Shown here one piece after another: positions 25,404 through 34,481 of a DNA stretch of 64,000 nucleotides (position 1 is the stretch's first letter; each line of letters starts with the position of its first letter). The stretch spans positions 1 through 64,000 of the forward strand of contig JABGXB010000002.1 in NCBI GenBank assembly GCA_018675975.1. The letters run 5' to 3'. The notes beneath the pieces are model-generated. The model worked only from the letters and a program-made list of their open reading frames with translations, had not been told where the DNA came from and searched no databases. The translations under genes and the position numbers were made by a program. The DNA comes from Candidatus Woesearchaeota archaeon (lineage in GTDB: Archaea > Nanobdellota > Nanobdellia > Woesearchaeales > JABGXB01).

Positions 25404-26838
25404 TTTTAATAATTATAGTTCCCTCTTTTGAGTCTTTAATTGCATAACCTAATTTTAATATTTTTTCTCTTAAAATATCTGATTGTGGCCAATCTTTATT
25501 ATTTCTTGCTTCATCTCTTTGTTTAGCTAATTCTTTAATTTCATTTGGAATTTTAATTTCAATATTATATTTTAATAAATTCATTAATTGATCAATTTTA
25601 ATATAAAAATGATTAAATATATTTTTTATATTATTATTAACTTCATTATTTTCAATACTATTATTTACTAATTTTAAAAATGCTGTAGTTTGACTTATTA
25701 TAATTGAATTATTAAAATCATCATTTATAGCTTCAATTATATTTTTATTAAAATTATCAATTTCATTTTTTATTTTTTCTTCAATATTATTTTCAATTAA
25801 ATTTAAATTGTTTAATTTTTGTAATCTATTATATGTTTCAATATACCGATCAAATATTTTTTTTGATTGTATAATAAATTCATTTGAAAAATTAATTTGT
25901 TGTCTATAATTATTAGAAATTAAAGCTAATCTGACAGCTCCTGCACCATATTTTTCAATTAATTCTCTTGCCGTATAAAAAGTGCCTTTTGATTTAGACA
26001 TTTTTTCTCCGTCAATTAACATATGTTCTGAATGCATATAGTAATTTGCATATTCTTTTCCATTACAACATTCAGATTGTGCGATTTCATCTTCATGATG
26101 TGGAAATTTTAAATCAATACCTCCACTTTTAATATCGAAAGTTTCACCTAAAAGATCTTTTGCCATAACACTACATTCAATATGCCAGCCTGGAAAACCA
26201 CTACCCCATGGACTGTCCCATTGCATTAAATGATTAGATTCTGCTTCTTTCCAAATAGAAAAATCTCTTGGATCTTCTTTTTCATCTAATTTAATTGTTC
26301 TTTCACTTGCATCTTGTTTTAATTCATCTAATTTATTTCCAGATAATTTACCATATTCGTTAAATTTATTTACTCTAAAATAAACCGAACCATTTTTTTG
26401 ATATGCAAAATCTTTTTCTATTAAAATTTTAATAAAATCAATTATTTTTTGAATAAAATCAGTAGCTCTTGGTTCATAATCAGGTTTAATTATACCTAAA
26501 TCCGCCATATCTTTTTTATAATTTATTTCATACTTTCTTGCTATTTCATAAGGATCAATTTTTTCTTTTTTGGCTTGTTTTAATATTTTATCATCACCAT
26601 CATCAGAATCATCAACCAAATGACCAACATCCGTTATATTCTGTACATGAATTACTTCATAACCAATATACATTAAACATCTTTTAATAAAATCAAATAT
26701 AATGAAAGTTTTTGCATTACCAATGTGAATATCATTATATACTGTCGGCCCACAAGTATACATTTTAATTTTATTAGGCTCAATAGAATTAAAATATATT
26801 TTCTTTTTCTTTAAACTATCAAATATTTGTAAAGCCAC
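25390..26838 (-). CDS. cysS: Cysteinyl-tRNA synthetase
   Basis: Class I synthetase that charges tRNA(Cys). HIGNAKTF near residue 38 is the HIGH motif and GEKMSKSKGTF (about 267) is KMSKS. Zinc ligands are visible: Cys in MYTCGPTVYND, Cys in GWHIECSVMA, and HHEDEIAQSE. The 482-residue length is standard. It is the promoter-proximal gene of the cysS-gatC-gatA-gatB cluster. A short gap (26839-26875) separates it from the Nudix-like gene upstream, which may be co-transcribed. Confidence 0.95.
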   Translation of the reverse strand: MALQIFDSLKKKKIYFNSIEPNKIKMYTCGPTVYNDIHIGNAKTFIIFDFIKRCLMYIGYEVIHVQNITDVGHLVDDSDDGDDKILKQAKKEKIDPYEIARKYEINYKKDMADLGIIKPDYEPRATDFIQKIIDFIKILIEKDFAYQKNGSVYFRVNKFNEYGKLSGNKLDELKQDASERTIKLDEKEDPRDFSIWKEAESNHLMQWDSPWGSGFPGWHIECSVMAKDLLGETFDIKSGGIDLKFPHHEDEIAQSECCNGKEYANYYMHSEHMLIDGEKMSKSKGTFYTARELIEKYGAGAVRLALISNNYRQQINFSNEFIIQSKKIFDRYIETYNRLQKLNNLNLIENNIEEKIKNEIDNFNKNIIEAINDDFNNSIIISQTTAFLKLVNNSIENNEVNNNIKNIFNHFYIKIDQLMNLLKYNIEIKIPNEIKELAKQRDEARNNKDWPQSDILREKILKLGYAIKDSKEGTIIIKNENR

Positions 26839-26875
26839 AAGTAAAACATAATAGAATTAATTTATAATTATTTTG

Positions 26876-27718
26876 TTATTTATATTGTTTAAATACTTTT
26901 TTTACATTTTTTAAACTAAGAGAACTTAATGCGCCAATATATACATTCAAATGATCTGGCCTAAAATTTAAATATTGATTTAAAGCCATAAAACCACTAT
27001 TTGCATTTATATCTAAAATCTTATTTATAGGCATCCAATTATAATATTGGGCCTCAATACTATTATTGTTTTTTCCAATTCCAATATTATTTGCTTTAAA
27101 CATATCTTTTGGCATTTTATAGAAAATAAAAATATTAAAATGTTCACTTTGATATTCATTATTTATAAGATCCGAAAAAAAAAAATGTAATCGTTCCCTT
27201 GATTTTGCATTAAAAATAAAATCTCTTTCTTCTTCAAATCCCCTTAAGCAACCTTGTTCATAAGTTTCTCCAATTTTTAATGTTTCAGCAACACTAAATT
27301 CTCTGCATCCTGCATATAATTTATTTTCAGATCTTAAAGGAACTAATACTTGCATATTTCTATTTATTATTAAACATAAAGAAGCTCTATGATAAAAATC
27401 ATCATTTACATTTAATATTTTTTTTTTCCTTATTCTTTTATTACTACTACAATCTTTTCTATAAAATAATAATCTTTTTTTATCTACAAAAATAGGTTTA
27501 TTTTGATGATCAAACATTTGAATTAATTCTAAATCTGAATTTAATTTAGTTTTTCCAGGTAAATTAATTTTATTATTTACTAAAAAATAACTTATATTAT
27601 CTATAACTTTTTCTTCTAATTCAAAATTGTCTGAATCAGTATATTCGAGAAATTGATTTATTGATAAATTTTGACTCTGTAATCGAAATTCATTACTTAA
27701 ATGCGTTTGTGCAGGCAT
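26876..27718 (-). CDS. Nudix-like hydrolase with degenerate Nudix box
   Basis: The segment YHRASLCLIINRNMQVLVPLRS, then a GE...GCLRGFEEERDF box, follows the layout of isopentenyl-diphosphate isomerase/Nudix proteins. The box reads R-G-F-E-E-E where REUxEE is expected, so the first Glu is Gly while the last two metal-binding Glu are kept. The N-terminal 100 residues and C-terminal 70 residues are extensions. Substrate unknown; activity is uncertain. It is the most upstream gene before cysS and faces the divergent AbrB-PhoU gene across 215 bp. Confidence 0.7.
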   Translation of the reverse strand: MPAQTHLSNEFRLQSQNLSINQFLEYTDSDNFELEEKVIDNISYFLVNNKINLPGKTKLNSDLELIQMFDHQNKPIFVDKKRLLFYRKDCSSNKRIRKKKILNVNDDFYHRASLCLIINRNMQVLVPLRSENKLYAGCREFSVAETLKIGETYEQGCLRGFEEERDFIFNAKSRERLHFFFSDLINNEYQSEHFNIFIFYKMPKDMFKANNIGIGKNNNSIEAQYYNWMPINKILDINANSGFMALNQYLNFRPDHLNVYIGALSSLSLKNVKKVFKQYK

Positions 27719-27870
27719 AAAAAATTGTTCAAGTGCTATTATATAATAATTTATCTAATAAAAACATTATTTTTTATTTTCACAATCATTTAAAAATTCA
27801 TAAACTTTATTCCATTTTATTGAAATTTTATTAAAAAATGAGTCTATCATGTATATACACAGGTAATACA

Positions 27871-27880
27871 TTTATATATA
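27871..27880 (+). promoter_or_regulatory. TATA box of the AbrB-PhoU gene
   Basis: TTTATATATA. Initiation should fall near 27902, which places the 16-bp palindrome at 27906-27921 directly at the beginning of the transcript. Confidence 0.45.
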
Positions 27881-27905
27881 TGTTTTGATAACACAATATA
27901 CACAC

Positions 27906-27921
27906 ATAACCATATGGTTAT
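27906..27921. promoter_or_regulatory. Perfect 16-bp palindrome at the AbrB-PhoU transcription start
   Basis: ATAACCATATGGTTAT is identical to its own reverse complement. It lies just after the predicted start site and 12 nt before the ATG. A dimeric DNA-binding protein sitting here would block transcription; autoregulation by the AbrB-type N-terminus of the downstream product is a natural guess. Confidence 0.55.
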
Positions 27922-27933
27922 ATTTATTTAAAA

Positions 27934-28845
27934 ATGAAACGAAAAATTGTTAGACATGGCCCAAGTTCCCTTACTATTTCACTTCCAATGAAATGGATAA
28001 AAAAACATAATATTAAAGCTGGAGATGAATTAGACATTAGAGAAATTAATTCATTTTTAACTATTGGAAATCAAAATCAAAATAATGATAAATCCATATT
28101 AATTGATGTTTCTAATATTGGAAAATCTATAAATCGGGTTATAGGATCAATCTACAGAGCAGGATATGATAATGTAAAAATTAAATATTCTAATCCGGAA
28201 GAATTTGATGAAATACAAGATGAAGTAGAAAAAATATCAAAAGGATTTGAAATTTTTAAATATAGTTCATCTGAAATACAAATTAAGTCAATTTATCAAC
28301 CAAATATAGAAGATTTTAATAATGTCCTTCAGAGATATTTTTATGCAATTAAAAATATAGGTGTTGATTTATTAGATACTTTAAAAAAAAAAAATTTAGA
28401 TTTTTTAAAAACTGTTATATTACAAGATAGAGCAATTGATAGACACAGTAATTTTTTAAGAAGAATTTTAAATAAAGGTTTACAAATTGAATTTGATCGA
28501 CCCTATTGCATTTATTATATAATAGAGCAATTAGAAATTTTTGCAGATTTATATAAAGAATTTGCAAAATTATATTATTCAAATAGAGAAAAAAAGATTT
28601 TGAATGATTACTTAATAATTATAGAACAAATAAATGAATTATTTGATATTTTTTTAAAAGCATTTTTTAATTTTACTTTTGATAAATCAAAAGCATTATT
28701 CAATAAAGAAAAAGAAATATATTCTACATTCGAAAAATTAAAAAAAAATCCCAATATAGATGTAGAAACATATAGTCAATTATATTTAATATTTAGATGT
28801 TTATTTGAAATTAAATGTGCATTACTTACTGGTTTTTTAAAATAA
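27934..28845 (+). CDS. AbrB-domain PhoU-like phosphate regulator
   Basis: Residues 1-45 (KIVRHGPSSLTISLPMKWIKKHNIKAGDEL) form a SpoVT/AbrB swapped-hairpin DNA-binding domain. Residues about 95-300 are helical bundles of the PhoU type, with LDTLKKKNLD, ILQDRAIDRHSNFLRR and KIL-rich repeats. Archaeal proteins of this form are thought to control phosphate uptake. No Pst or Pit transporter gene is in the window. A 16-bp palindrome covers its promoter start, suggesting autoregulation. Confidence 0.85.
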   Translation: MKRKIVRHGPSSLTISLPMKWIKKHNIKAGDELDIREINSFLTIGNQNQNNDKSILIDVSNIGKSINRVIGSIYRAGYDNVKIKYSNPEEFDEIQDEVEKISKGFEIFKYSSSEIQIKSIYQPNIEDFNNVLQRYFYAIKNIGVDLLDTLKKKNLDFLKTVILQDRAIDRHSNFLRRILNKGLQIEFDRPYCIYYIIEQLEIFADLYKEFAKLYYSNREKKILNDYLIIIEQINELFDIFLKAFFNFTFDKSKALFNKEKEIYSTFEKLKKNPNIDVETYSQLYLIFRCLFEIKCALLTGFLK

Positions 28846-28897
28846 GATTTTTTTCATTTAGTAAGTTTTATAAGTATATTTTTATGTGTAAAGTTTT

Positions 28898-31117
28898 GTG
28901 GAAAGTAAATTATCAGCACCTTTTTCAATATATTTTCTTCATGGTGCATCATGCTCGGGAAAAAGTACATTACAAACCATTTTAATAGAAGATATTGCTA
29001 ACAAATTAGGTTCCAAATTATATAAACAATTTTTAGAATTATCTAATATCAAATTTACTGATAGATTAAGAAGAAAAAGTGAAATTGAAAAAAAATATAT
29101 TATGCAAAAAAATATAGTTGATGATGAAACATTTACCAGATTAAATGATTCTGAAGAATTTTTTATGACATATTCTTATAATGGTAAAAGGTATGGATTT
29201 TCAAGTTCTGCCCTAGAAGAACAAATTAATTTTTCACTTCAAAATCCAAATTCACAGTTTCAATATCCCATTTTTTTTGATAATAGTTCTCCAAATTTAC
29301 CAGTTATTACAAATAAAAAATTAATTGATGAAATTAATGACAAATTATCAGTTCATGAATTAGATCTGAAATTTGATATTAAAAAAATTTTAGTTTTTTC
29401 ATCACTTGATACAACTCGAACTAAATTTTCATATAGATTTAATGAATCTAAAGGTATTGAAGAATATCTAATAGAACGAGCAGATAATGACTTAGAAGAA
29501 AATTTATATTTTTTAAATAAATTATTAAAATATACTCATTTTAGTTGTCCATTTTTATTTAGAGATAGAGCTAAAATGGAAGAAAAACAAGCGGATGATG
29601 AAAGATTAATTAGTTGTTTAGACTATTCAAAAAAAATAGAATTTTTACAGGCAGGATACTCAAGAGGAAATTTTGATTCTATGTCCATAATGGAATCGCT
29701 TAATTTAATTACTGATAAAAATGAAGAAAAATTTTCAATAATAGGTCTTATGGAAGTATTAAAAGAATATTTTAGTCCTGCTAGTTTATATAAAAAACAT
29801 TTAATTAAATCAACAAAAAATTCTAAACATAAAAACACTATTGGAAAATATAGTGCAAATTTAAAAATTTATTATAAAAAAATTGCAGAATCATTTTGTA
29901 AAAAAATTAAAAAACAATATGAAACATTAAAAAAAAAAAAAACATTAAATCCACAAAAAAATGTTTTTTTTGGTAAGAAAAAAAAAAAATTAGAAAACAA
30001 AATTAAAGAAGAAAAATATGATTGTCTTGAAAAATTAATAAATAATTATTTTGACCCAGAATTTGACGTTAATAATATTAATGATAATCTTAAAAGAATA
30101 TACAATGATTTTATTATTAATTATGCAACATTAGATTTTAAAAGTAATTTTTTTGGAAGTAGACAAACACAAGAATATTTATCTTTAATAGAAAAAGAAA
30201 AACTTTTAAAATATAGTTTAGATGTTTATAAAAATTTAGGAATGGAATCAAAAATTATTAAAGATTTGCAAACATTATTAGATGACACTTATGAAAGAAA
30301 ACAAATTGTGGAAGGCAAGTTAAATAGTATTTTTGATATTGATCGATATGAAATAAGTGAAAAAATAGTTATTGATCTTAAAGAAAAATTAGTTCAAATA
30401 AGAGATGAGTTTGATTCTATTTTTAATTATAATAAAAAAAATAGAAAAAGTAATATTAGTATGAAAGATATTCAAATAGTAATCCGAAATATATCTCAAT
30501 TATATTCAGAGCAGTATATGAGATATAAAAGACATTCGAATCCTGAATTTAATGAACCTGAATATAGATTAAAAGGAAAAGAAAATATTTCTTTAGAAAG
30601 GTGGCTTTTAAAAAGAAGAATTAAAAAAAAATCCAAAAAAAAATATACAAATAAATCCAAAATTAAAAATATTAGGACTAGAGATCTTTTACCATTTTTA
30701 AAATATTTTGAAACATTTAGAGAAAATGAAATAGTTGAACTTCCAATCTTAATAGAAAATAGAGATAAAGTTTATTCAGACATATTAACTGTTTTTAAAG
30801 AAATCATAAGTCAAAGTGATCTTAGAAAATCCGAATCAGTTCATTTAATAAAATCATATACTGAAAATATTTTAAATGTATTATTTAGTTCAACTACAAA
30901 TACTAAACAATCTTCAGTGAATAAATCTATATTAACACAAAATATTTCATTTATTGAAGACTTAAATAAAATACTAAAAAATTATTCTAAATTAAAACTT
31001 TGTCAAATAGAAAATGAAAATTCAGATGAAAAAGAAAGTATTTTATTAGAAACATTATTGAATAAATTATATTTGAAAAATCCATTTAATTTTACTTCTG
31101 AAAGAATTATTGCATAA
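28898..31117 (+). CDS. Large protein with guanylate-kinase-like P-loop N-terminus
   Basis: At 739 residues, this protein starts with a GTG placed about 26 nt after a TTTTATAAGTATA box, so leaderless. YFLHGASCSGKSTL (about residues 12-25) is a Walker A motif. YGFSSSALEEQI (about 110) and the later KKILVFSSLDTTRTKFSYRF with LIERADNDLEENL recall guanylate kinase, where a YGT element and a Leu/Arg-rich LID occur. The remaining 500 residues are lysine-rich helices, with a poly-Lys patch and no known motif. Function unknown. The first 230 residues are probably an NTPase or kinase; the rest may bind nucleic acid or protein. Confidence 0.6.
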   Translation: MESKLSAPFSIYFLHGASCSGKSTLQTILIEDIANKLGSKLYKQFLELSNIKFTDRLRRKSEIEKKYIMQKNIVDDETFTRLNDSEEFFMTYSYNGKRYGFSSSALEEQINFSLQNPNSQFQYPIFFDNSSPNLPVITNKKLIDEINDKLSVHELDLKFDIKKILVFSSLDTTRTKFSYRFNESKGIEEYLIERADNDLEENLYFLNKLLKYTHFSCPFLFRDRAKMEEKQADDERLISCLDYSKKIEFLQAGYSRGNFDSMSIMESLNLITDKNEEKFSIIGLMEVLKEYFSPASLYKKHLIKSTKNSKHKNTIGKYSANLKIYYKKIAESFCKKIKKQYETLKKKKTLNPQKNVFFGKKKKKLENKIKEEKYDCLEKLINNYFDPEFDVNNINDNLKRIYNDFIINYATLDFKSNFFGSRQTQEYLSLIEKEKLLKYSLDVYKNLGMESKIIKDLQTLLDDTYERKQIVEGKLNSIFDIDRYEISEKIVIDLKEKLVQIRDEFDSIFNYNKKNRKSNISMKDIQIVIRNISQLYSEQYMRYKRHSNPEFNEPEYRLKGKENISLERWLLKRRIKKKSKKKYTNKSKIKNIRTRDLLPFLKYFETFRENEIVELPILIENRDKVYSDILTVFKEIISQSDLRKSESVHLIKSYTENILNVLFSSTTNTKQSSVNKSILTQNISFIEDLNKILKNYSKLKLCQIENENSDEKESILLETLLNKLYLKNPFNFTSERIIA

Positions 31118-31121
31118 AAAT

Positions 31122-31300
31122 AAAAGGCCAATTCTATGAATTGGCGCCTTTGTATGGAAACATCAAACCCCCAGCAAGGTTTTAAAATTTAATTCCGAAT
31201 TTTACTTTGGTAATTAAATCCTATATTAAGAGTGTTCAAATTTATATTTAATGATTGCTTGATATAAAAACCCCATACGCACATACAAATAATTAAAATA
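31122..31300 (-). ncRNA. Candidate minus-strand structured RNA with hairpin terminator
   Basis: The 328 bases between 31117 and 31446 have no gene. They contain a strong hairpin at 31123-31151: AAAGG and CCAATTC pair with GAATTGG and CCTTT around a TAT loop. On the minus strand it is followed by TATTTTTATGC, like an intrinsic terminator. Inside, ATTTAATT and AATTAAAT form a second 8-bp stem (plus-strand 31188-31222 region), and C-rich patches CCCCC and ACCCCATACGC stand out from the AT background. I could not match it to 5S, SRP or RNase P RNA. The strand is inferred from the T run; it may instead be the terminator of the 28898 gene. The rest of the gap (31300-31445) is AT-rich with a TATA box for the next gene. 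Confidence 0.35.
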
Positions 31301-31445
31301 CACATAATAACCACAACACACTATAAATAAATTCATAAAAAATATAACAATTCATATAGTAAAAAAATATAAACTTGTATTTATATAAAATTTCTAAAAT
31401 TCATTAATAAATTAATTTTATAAAGAAAAAAAAGAAAAAGAATGT

Positions 31446-32711
31446 GTGGTAAATAACTTTCTTATGAATAATTTGAATGATTTATTAAATTCTAAACCTA
31501 AAAGTAATCAAGATATTAGTGAAAAAGGTCAAAAACTAAAAAAAGAATTGATAGAACAAGCAAAAAAAGTAGAAAAAAAAAATACTAAAAAAACTACAAA
31601 GAAAACTAGTAAGAAGACTACTAAAAAAAAAACAGCTAAAAAAAAGAAAAATGAATTATTAAATCAAACCCATGATTATTCAAATATTAATAATAATGAA
31701 TATAGAAATCATTTAATTGATTATATTAATAAAAATTCAGATTTGGGTTTTGACTCTATATCAATTCTAGAACATTTAGTTGAATATGGAGTAGACTATA
31801 ATTATGCAAATGAATTAATTAATAATGTTAATTTAAGTAAAAATATATCAGAAACTAAAATTGTTGAAAAAGAAGAAAGAGAAATAATTTCAAAATCTCA
31901 AAATAATTTTAGATTTTTTATTGAACTATTTATAGTATTTATTATTATTACAATTTTATCATTAATGAGCAATGGAACAATCTATATCGTTGCCATGAGC
32001 TTTTTCCCTACAATATTAAATTTATGTTTAATACATTATTATTTTAAAAATAATAAAAATTATTTATTATCAATACCAATTTATTTAGTAATAATTTCAT
32101 TTTTTTCAATATTATTTAATTATGTACAAATTGGAGAAATATTTTTAAGAAATATTATTGATATAAAGGCAATTGCAATATATAATATAATATTAACTTT
32201 TATTTTTCAATTAGTTGAATTTGAAAATTTAAATATAATATTTGCAAATTTATCAAAACATTTCAATTTTCATAAAAAAGAAAATGTAAAAGATCTTAAA
32301 ATAACATTAAATAAAAATATAAGTATATTAAAAAAGAAAATATTAAAAATAAATCAATTAATTGAATCTACATACAAAATTAATAAAAAAGAATTAAATA
32401 ATGTATTAATTGATTTAAAATATTTAAAAAAATTAGAAAATATAGACTATAAAAATTTAATATTAAAAGCACATAATTATTTTGAAATATCTGATTTATT
32501 AGAAAAAGAAATCAAAAAATTAGAAAATGATGAAAAATTTTTTAATTTAAATAAAAAAGCAGGACACTTAAAAAGAGATAAATCAGGTAGATATTCTATT
32601 CTTAGTATCATAATGGTAAACAATCATGATATTGATTTAAAAAAATTATGGGAAGAAATTTTTTTCATAATAGATACTATTAAAGGAGAATTATATAATA
32701 ATAGTATTTAA
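31446..32711 (+). CDS. Membrane protein with lysine/threonine-repeat N-terminus
   Basis: The N-terminus (about residues 45-72) is a basic repeat of KKTTKKTSKK type, like histone H1 tails. A small helical domain follows (about 85-135). Then come four hydrophobic segments (about 155-260, for example IELFIVFIIITILSL) and a 160-residue charged helical C-terminus with alternating Lys/Leu. GTG 31446 and ATG 31464 are both possible starts; a TTTTATAAAG box at 31417 predicts transcription from about 31447, which slightly favours the ATG. The next gene starts 1 nt after its stop. A role in tying nucleic acid to the membrane is only a suggestion. Confidence 0.65.
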   Translation: MVNNFLMNNLNDLLNSKPKSNQDISEKGQKLKKELIEQAKKVEKKNTKKTTKKTSKKTTKKKTAKKKKNELLNQTHDYSNINNNEYRNHLIDYINKNSDLGFDSISILEHLVEYGVDYNYANELINNVNLSKNISETKIVEKEEREIISKSQNNFRFFIELFIVFIIITILSLMSNGTIYIVAMSFFPTILNLCLIHYYFKNNKNYLLSIPIYLVIISFFSILFNYVQIGEIFLRNIIDIKAIAIYNIILTFIFQLVEFENLNIIFANLSKHFNFHKKENVKDLKITLNKNISILKKKILKINQLIESTYKINKKELNNVLIDLKYLKKLENIDYKNLILKAHNYFEISDLLEKEIKKLENDEKFFNLNKKAGHLKRDKSGRYSILSIIMVNNHDIDLKKLWEEIFFIIDTIKGELYNNSI

Positions 32712-32712
32712 A

Positions 32713-33360
32713 ATGAAAATTGAACAAGATAATTATTATAATGAAATTAGTGATGGATATAATAATTTATACAAAGAAGAACAAGATGATAAATGTAAAT
32801 TTATATTTTCAAGATATAATTGGAACGAATTATTTAAAAATCTTGAATTAAAAGAAAAAATAAATATTTTAGATCTTGGTTGTGGAACTGGAATAAGTAC
32901 ATTAAATCTAATTGAAGAATTAAATAAATATAAAAAATTTAAAGATAAAAAAATAAATATAATCTTAATTGATCCAGCAAAATTATTATTAGAAAAAATA
33001 ATTTTAATTGAAAAAGGTGAAATGTATCATGATCCTAAAATGGAAAATGAAAATTATACTGTAATAGATTTAAATGAATATGAATTAGATATTACTATTT
33101 CTAAAATTAATATGTATGGAGAAAATTTAAATGATATAAATTTTGAATGTGATTTTTTATTTTCATTAACTGCATTACAAAATGTAAGTAATTTAAATAA
33201 AATAATTGAAATAATAAAAAATAAAAAAATTAAGAATTTTATTTTATCATATCTTTATCGAGGAAAAGAAAACGAACTTGACAAAGTTATAGAGTTATTT
33301 GAAAAATTAGAATTTAAAAAATTATTAAAAAACAATAAAGACATTTTTTTTGTAAAGTGA
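32713..33360 (+). CDS. Class I SAM-dependent methyltransferase
   Basis: INILDLGCGTGISTLNL (about residues 49-65) is a textbook SAM-binding motif I. INIILIDPAKLLLE follows as motif II. The rest is a 215-residue alpha/beta fold without an obvious substrate domain. It starts 1 nt after the stop of the Lys-rich membrane protein, so they are co-transcribed. Substrate unknown. Confidence 0.75.
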   Translation: MKIEQDNYYNEISDGYNNLYKEEQDDKCKFIFSRYNWNELFKNLELKEKINILDLGCGTGISTLNLIEELNKYKKFKDKKINIILIDPAKLLLEKIILIEKGEMYHDPKMENENYTVIDLNEYELDITISKINMYGENLNDINFECDFLFSLTALQNVSNLNKIIEIIKNKKIKNFILSYLYRGKENELDKVIELFEKLEFKKLLKNNKDIFFVK

Positions 33361-33404
33361 TGATAATTATAATGCAAAATAAATACATTTATAAATAAAA
33401 CTTA

Positions 33405-34481
33405 ATGCCCTCATTTAATATGGTTCATAAAAATTTAAATCCAGAAGATATTATATCTGAAAAATTTGAAAAAATTCTAGGTCAAAACGAAGCTAAAATT
33501 CAATTAAAGTCTGCTATATTAATGGACAGACATGTAATCTTGGTAGGTCCTCCAGGAGTTGGTAAAACAAGTTTTGCAAAAAATGTTGCAGAATTATTAA
33601 AATCAATTAAAGCAGTTGATTGTTCTTATCATTGCAATCCAGAAAAACCTATTTGTCCTGAATGTTTACATAAAATAAAAAATAATGAAAAATTAGAAAT
33701 AGTTGAATTAAATGGTAAAGATAGATTCATTAGGGTACAAGGTTCACCAGATTTAACTGTAGAAGATTTAATTGGTGATATTGATCCAATTAAGGCATTA
33801 GAATATGGACCATTATCCATGCAAGCATTTACACCAGGTAAGATATTTAAAGCAAATAGAGGATTATTATTTTTTGATGAAGTTAATAGATGTCCTGAAA
33901 AATTACAAAATGCATTATTACAAATATTAGAAGAAGGAAAAGCAACTATTGGAAATCATGATGTAGATATTGATGCAAGCTTTATTTTTATTGGAACAAT
34001 GAATCCTACTGACTTTGCTGGAACACAATCATTATCTGAAGTTTTTTTAGATAGAACAGATTTAATATATGTAAATTATCCAGAAACTAGAGAAATTGAA
34101 ATGCAAATCTTAGATGAAAATACTCAAGAATTAGATTCAATTGAAATGCCAGAAAAAATATCTTATTCAATTGTTGAATTTATACAAAAATTAAGACAAA
34201 GTGATAAATTAGAAAAACAACCAAGTGTAAGAGCAAGTATTGGATTACATGAGAGAAGTCGATCATATGCAAAATTATGTAATTGTAATAAAGTTGAAAT
34301 GAAACATGTTGAGTTTGTAATACCTTCTGTTTTAGAACATAGAATTAAATTAAAACCAAATTATAAATTTTTAATGAAGCCAAAAGATTTTTTAAAAAAA
34401 GAATTTAATGACTTTAAAAAAGAAGGAAATAATTATGCAGGAATAGCACCTAAAAGAGAGAAGAGTTCTGAAGTTCCCTGA
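33405..34481 (+). CDS. MoxR/ChlI-type AAA+ ATPase (short product of the AAA-VWA locus)
   Basis: GPPGVGKTSFAKN is Walker A (about residues 47-59). LLFFDEVNRCPEKLQNALLQILEEG is Walker B plus the helix-2-insert region of magnesium-chelatase-type AAA+ proteins. A Cys insert C-x3-C-x6-C-x2-C (CSYHCNPEKPICPEC) may bind zinc. It ends SSEVP at CCC_TGA. A TATA box (TTTATAAATA, 33388) predicts transcription from about 33418, so the Met at 33420 may be the true start. In such pairs the AAA+ unit drives a metal insertion or chaperone task with a VWA partner. The +1 reading frame continues into the VWA protein (see 34480). Confidence 0.85.
   Translation: MPSFNMVHKNLNPEDIISEKFEKILGQNEAKIQLKSAILMDRHVILVGPPGVGKTSFAKNVAELLKSIKAVDCSYHCNPEKPICPECLHKIKNNEKLEIVELNGKDRFIRVQGSPDLTVEDLIGDIDPIKALEYGPLSMQAFTPGKIFKANRGLLFFDEVNRCPEKLQNALLQILEEGKATIGNHDVDIDASFIFIGTMNPTDFAGTQSLSEVFLDRTDLIYVNYPETREIEMQILDENTQELDSIEMPEKISYSIVEFIQKLRQSDKLEKQPSVRASIGLHERSRSYAKLCNCNKVEMKHVEFVIPSVLEHRIKLKPNYKFLMKPKDFLKKEFNDFKKEGNNYAGIAPKREKSSEVP
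34476..34481 (+). other. Candidate programmed +1 frameshift site CCC_TGA
   Basis: The AAA+ gene ends in CCC TGA. A tRNA-Pro slipping from CCC to CCT would move the ribosome by one base to GAA AAT AAT, which is the frame of the VWA gene and is open without interruption to 35694. The downstream frame has no ATG, GTG or TTG until 34675 although its sequence is coding-like. The arrangement is analogous to CTT_TGA of bacterial prfB and TCC_TGA of antizyme genes. No obvious stimulatory Shine-Dalgarno or pseudoknot is seen. Confidence 0.6.
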
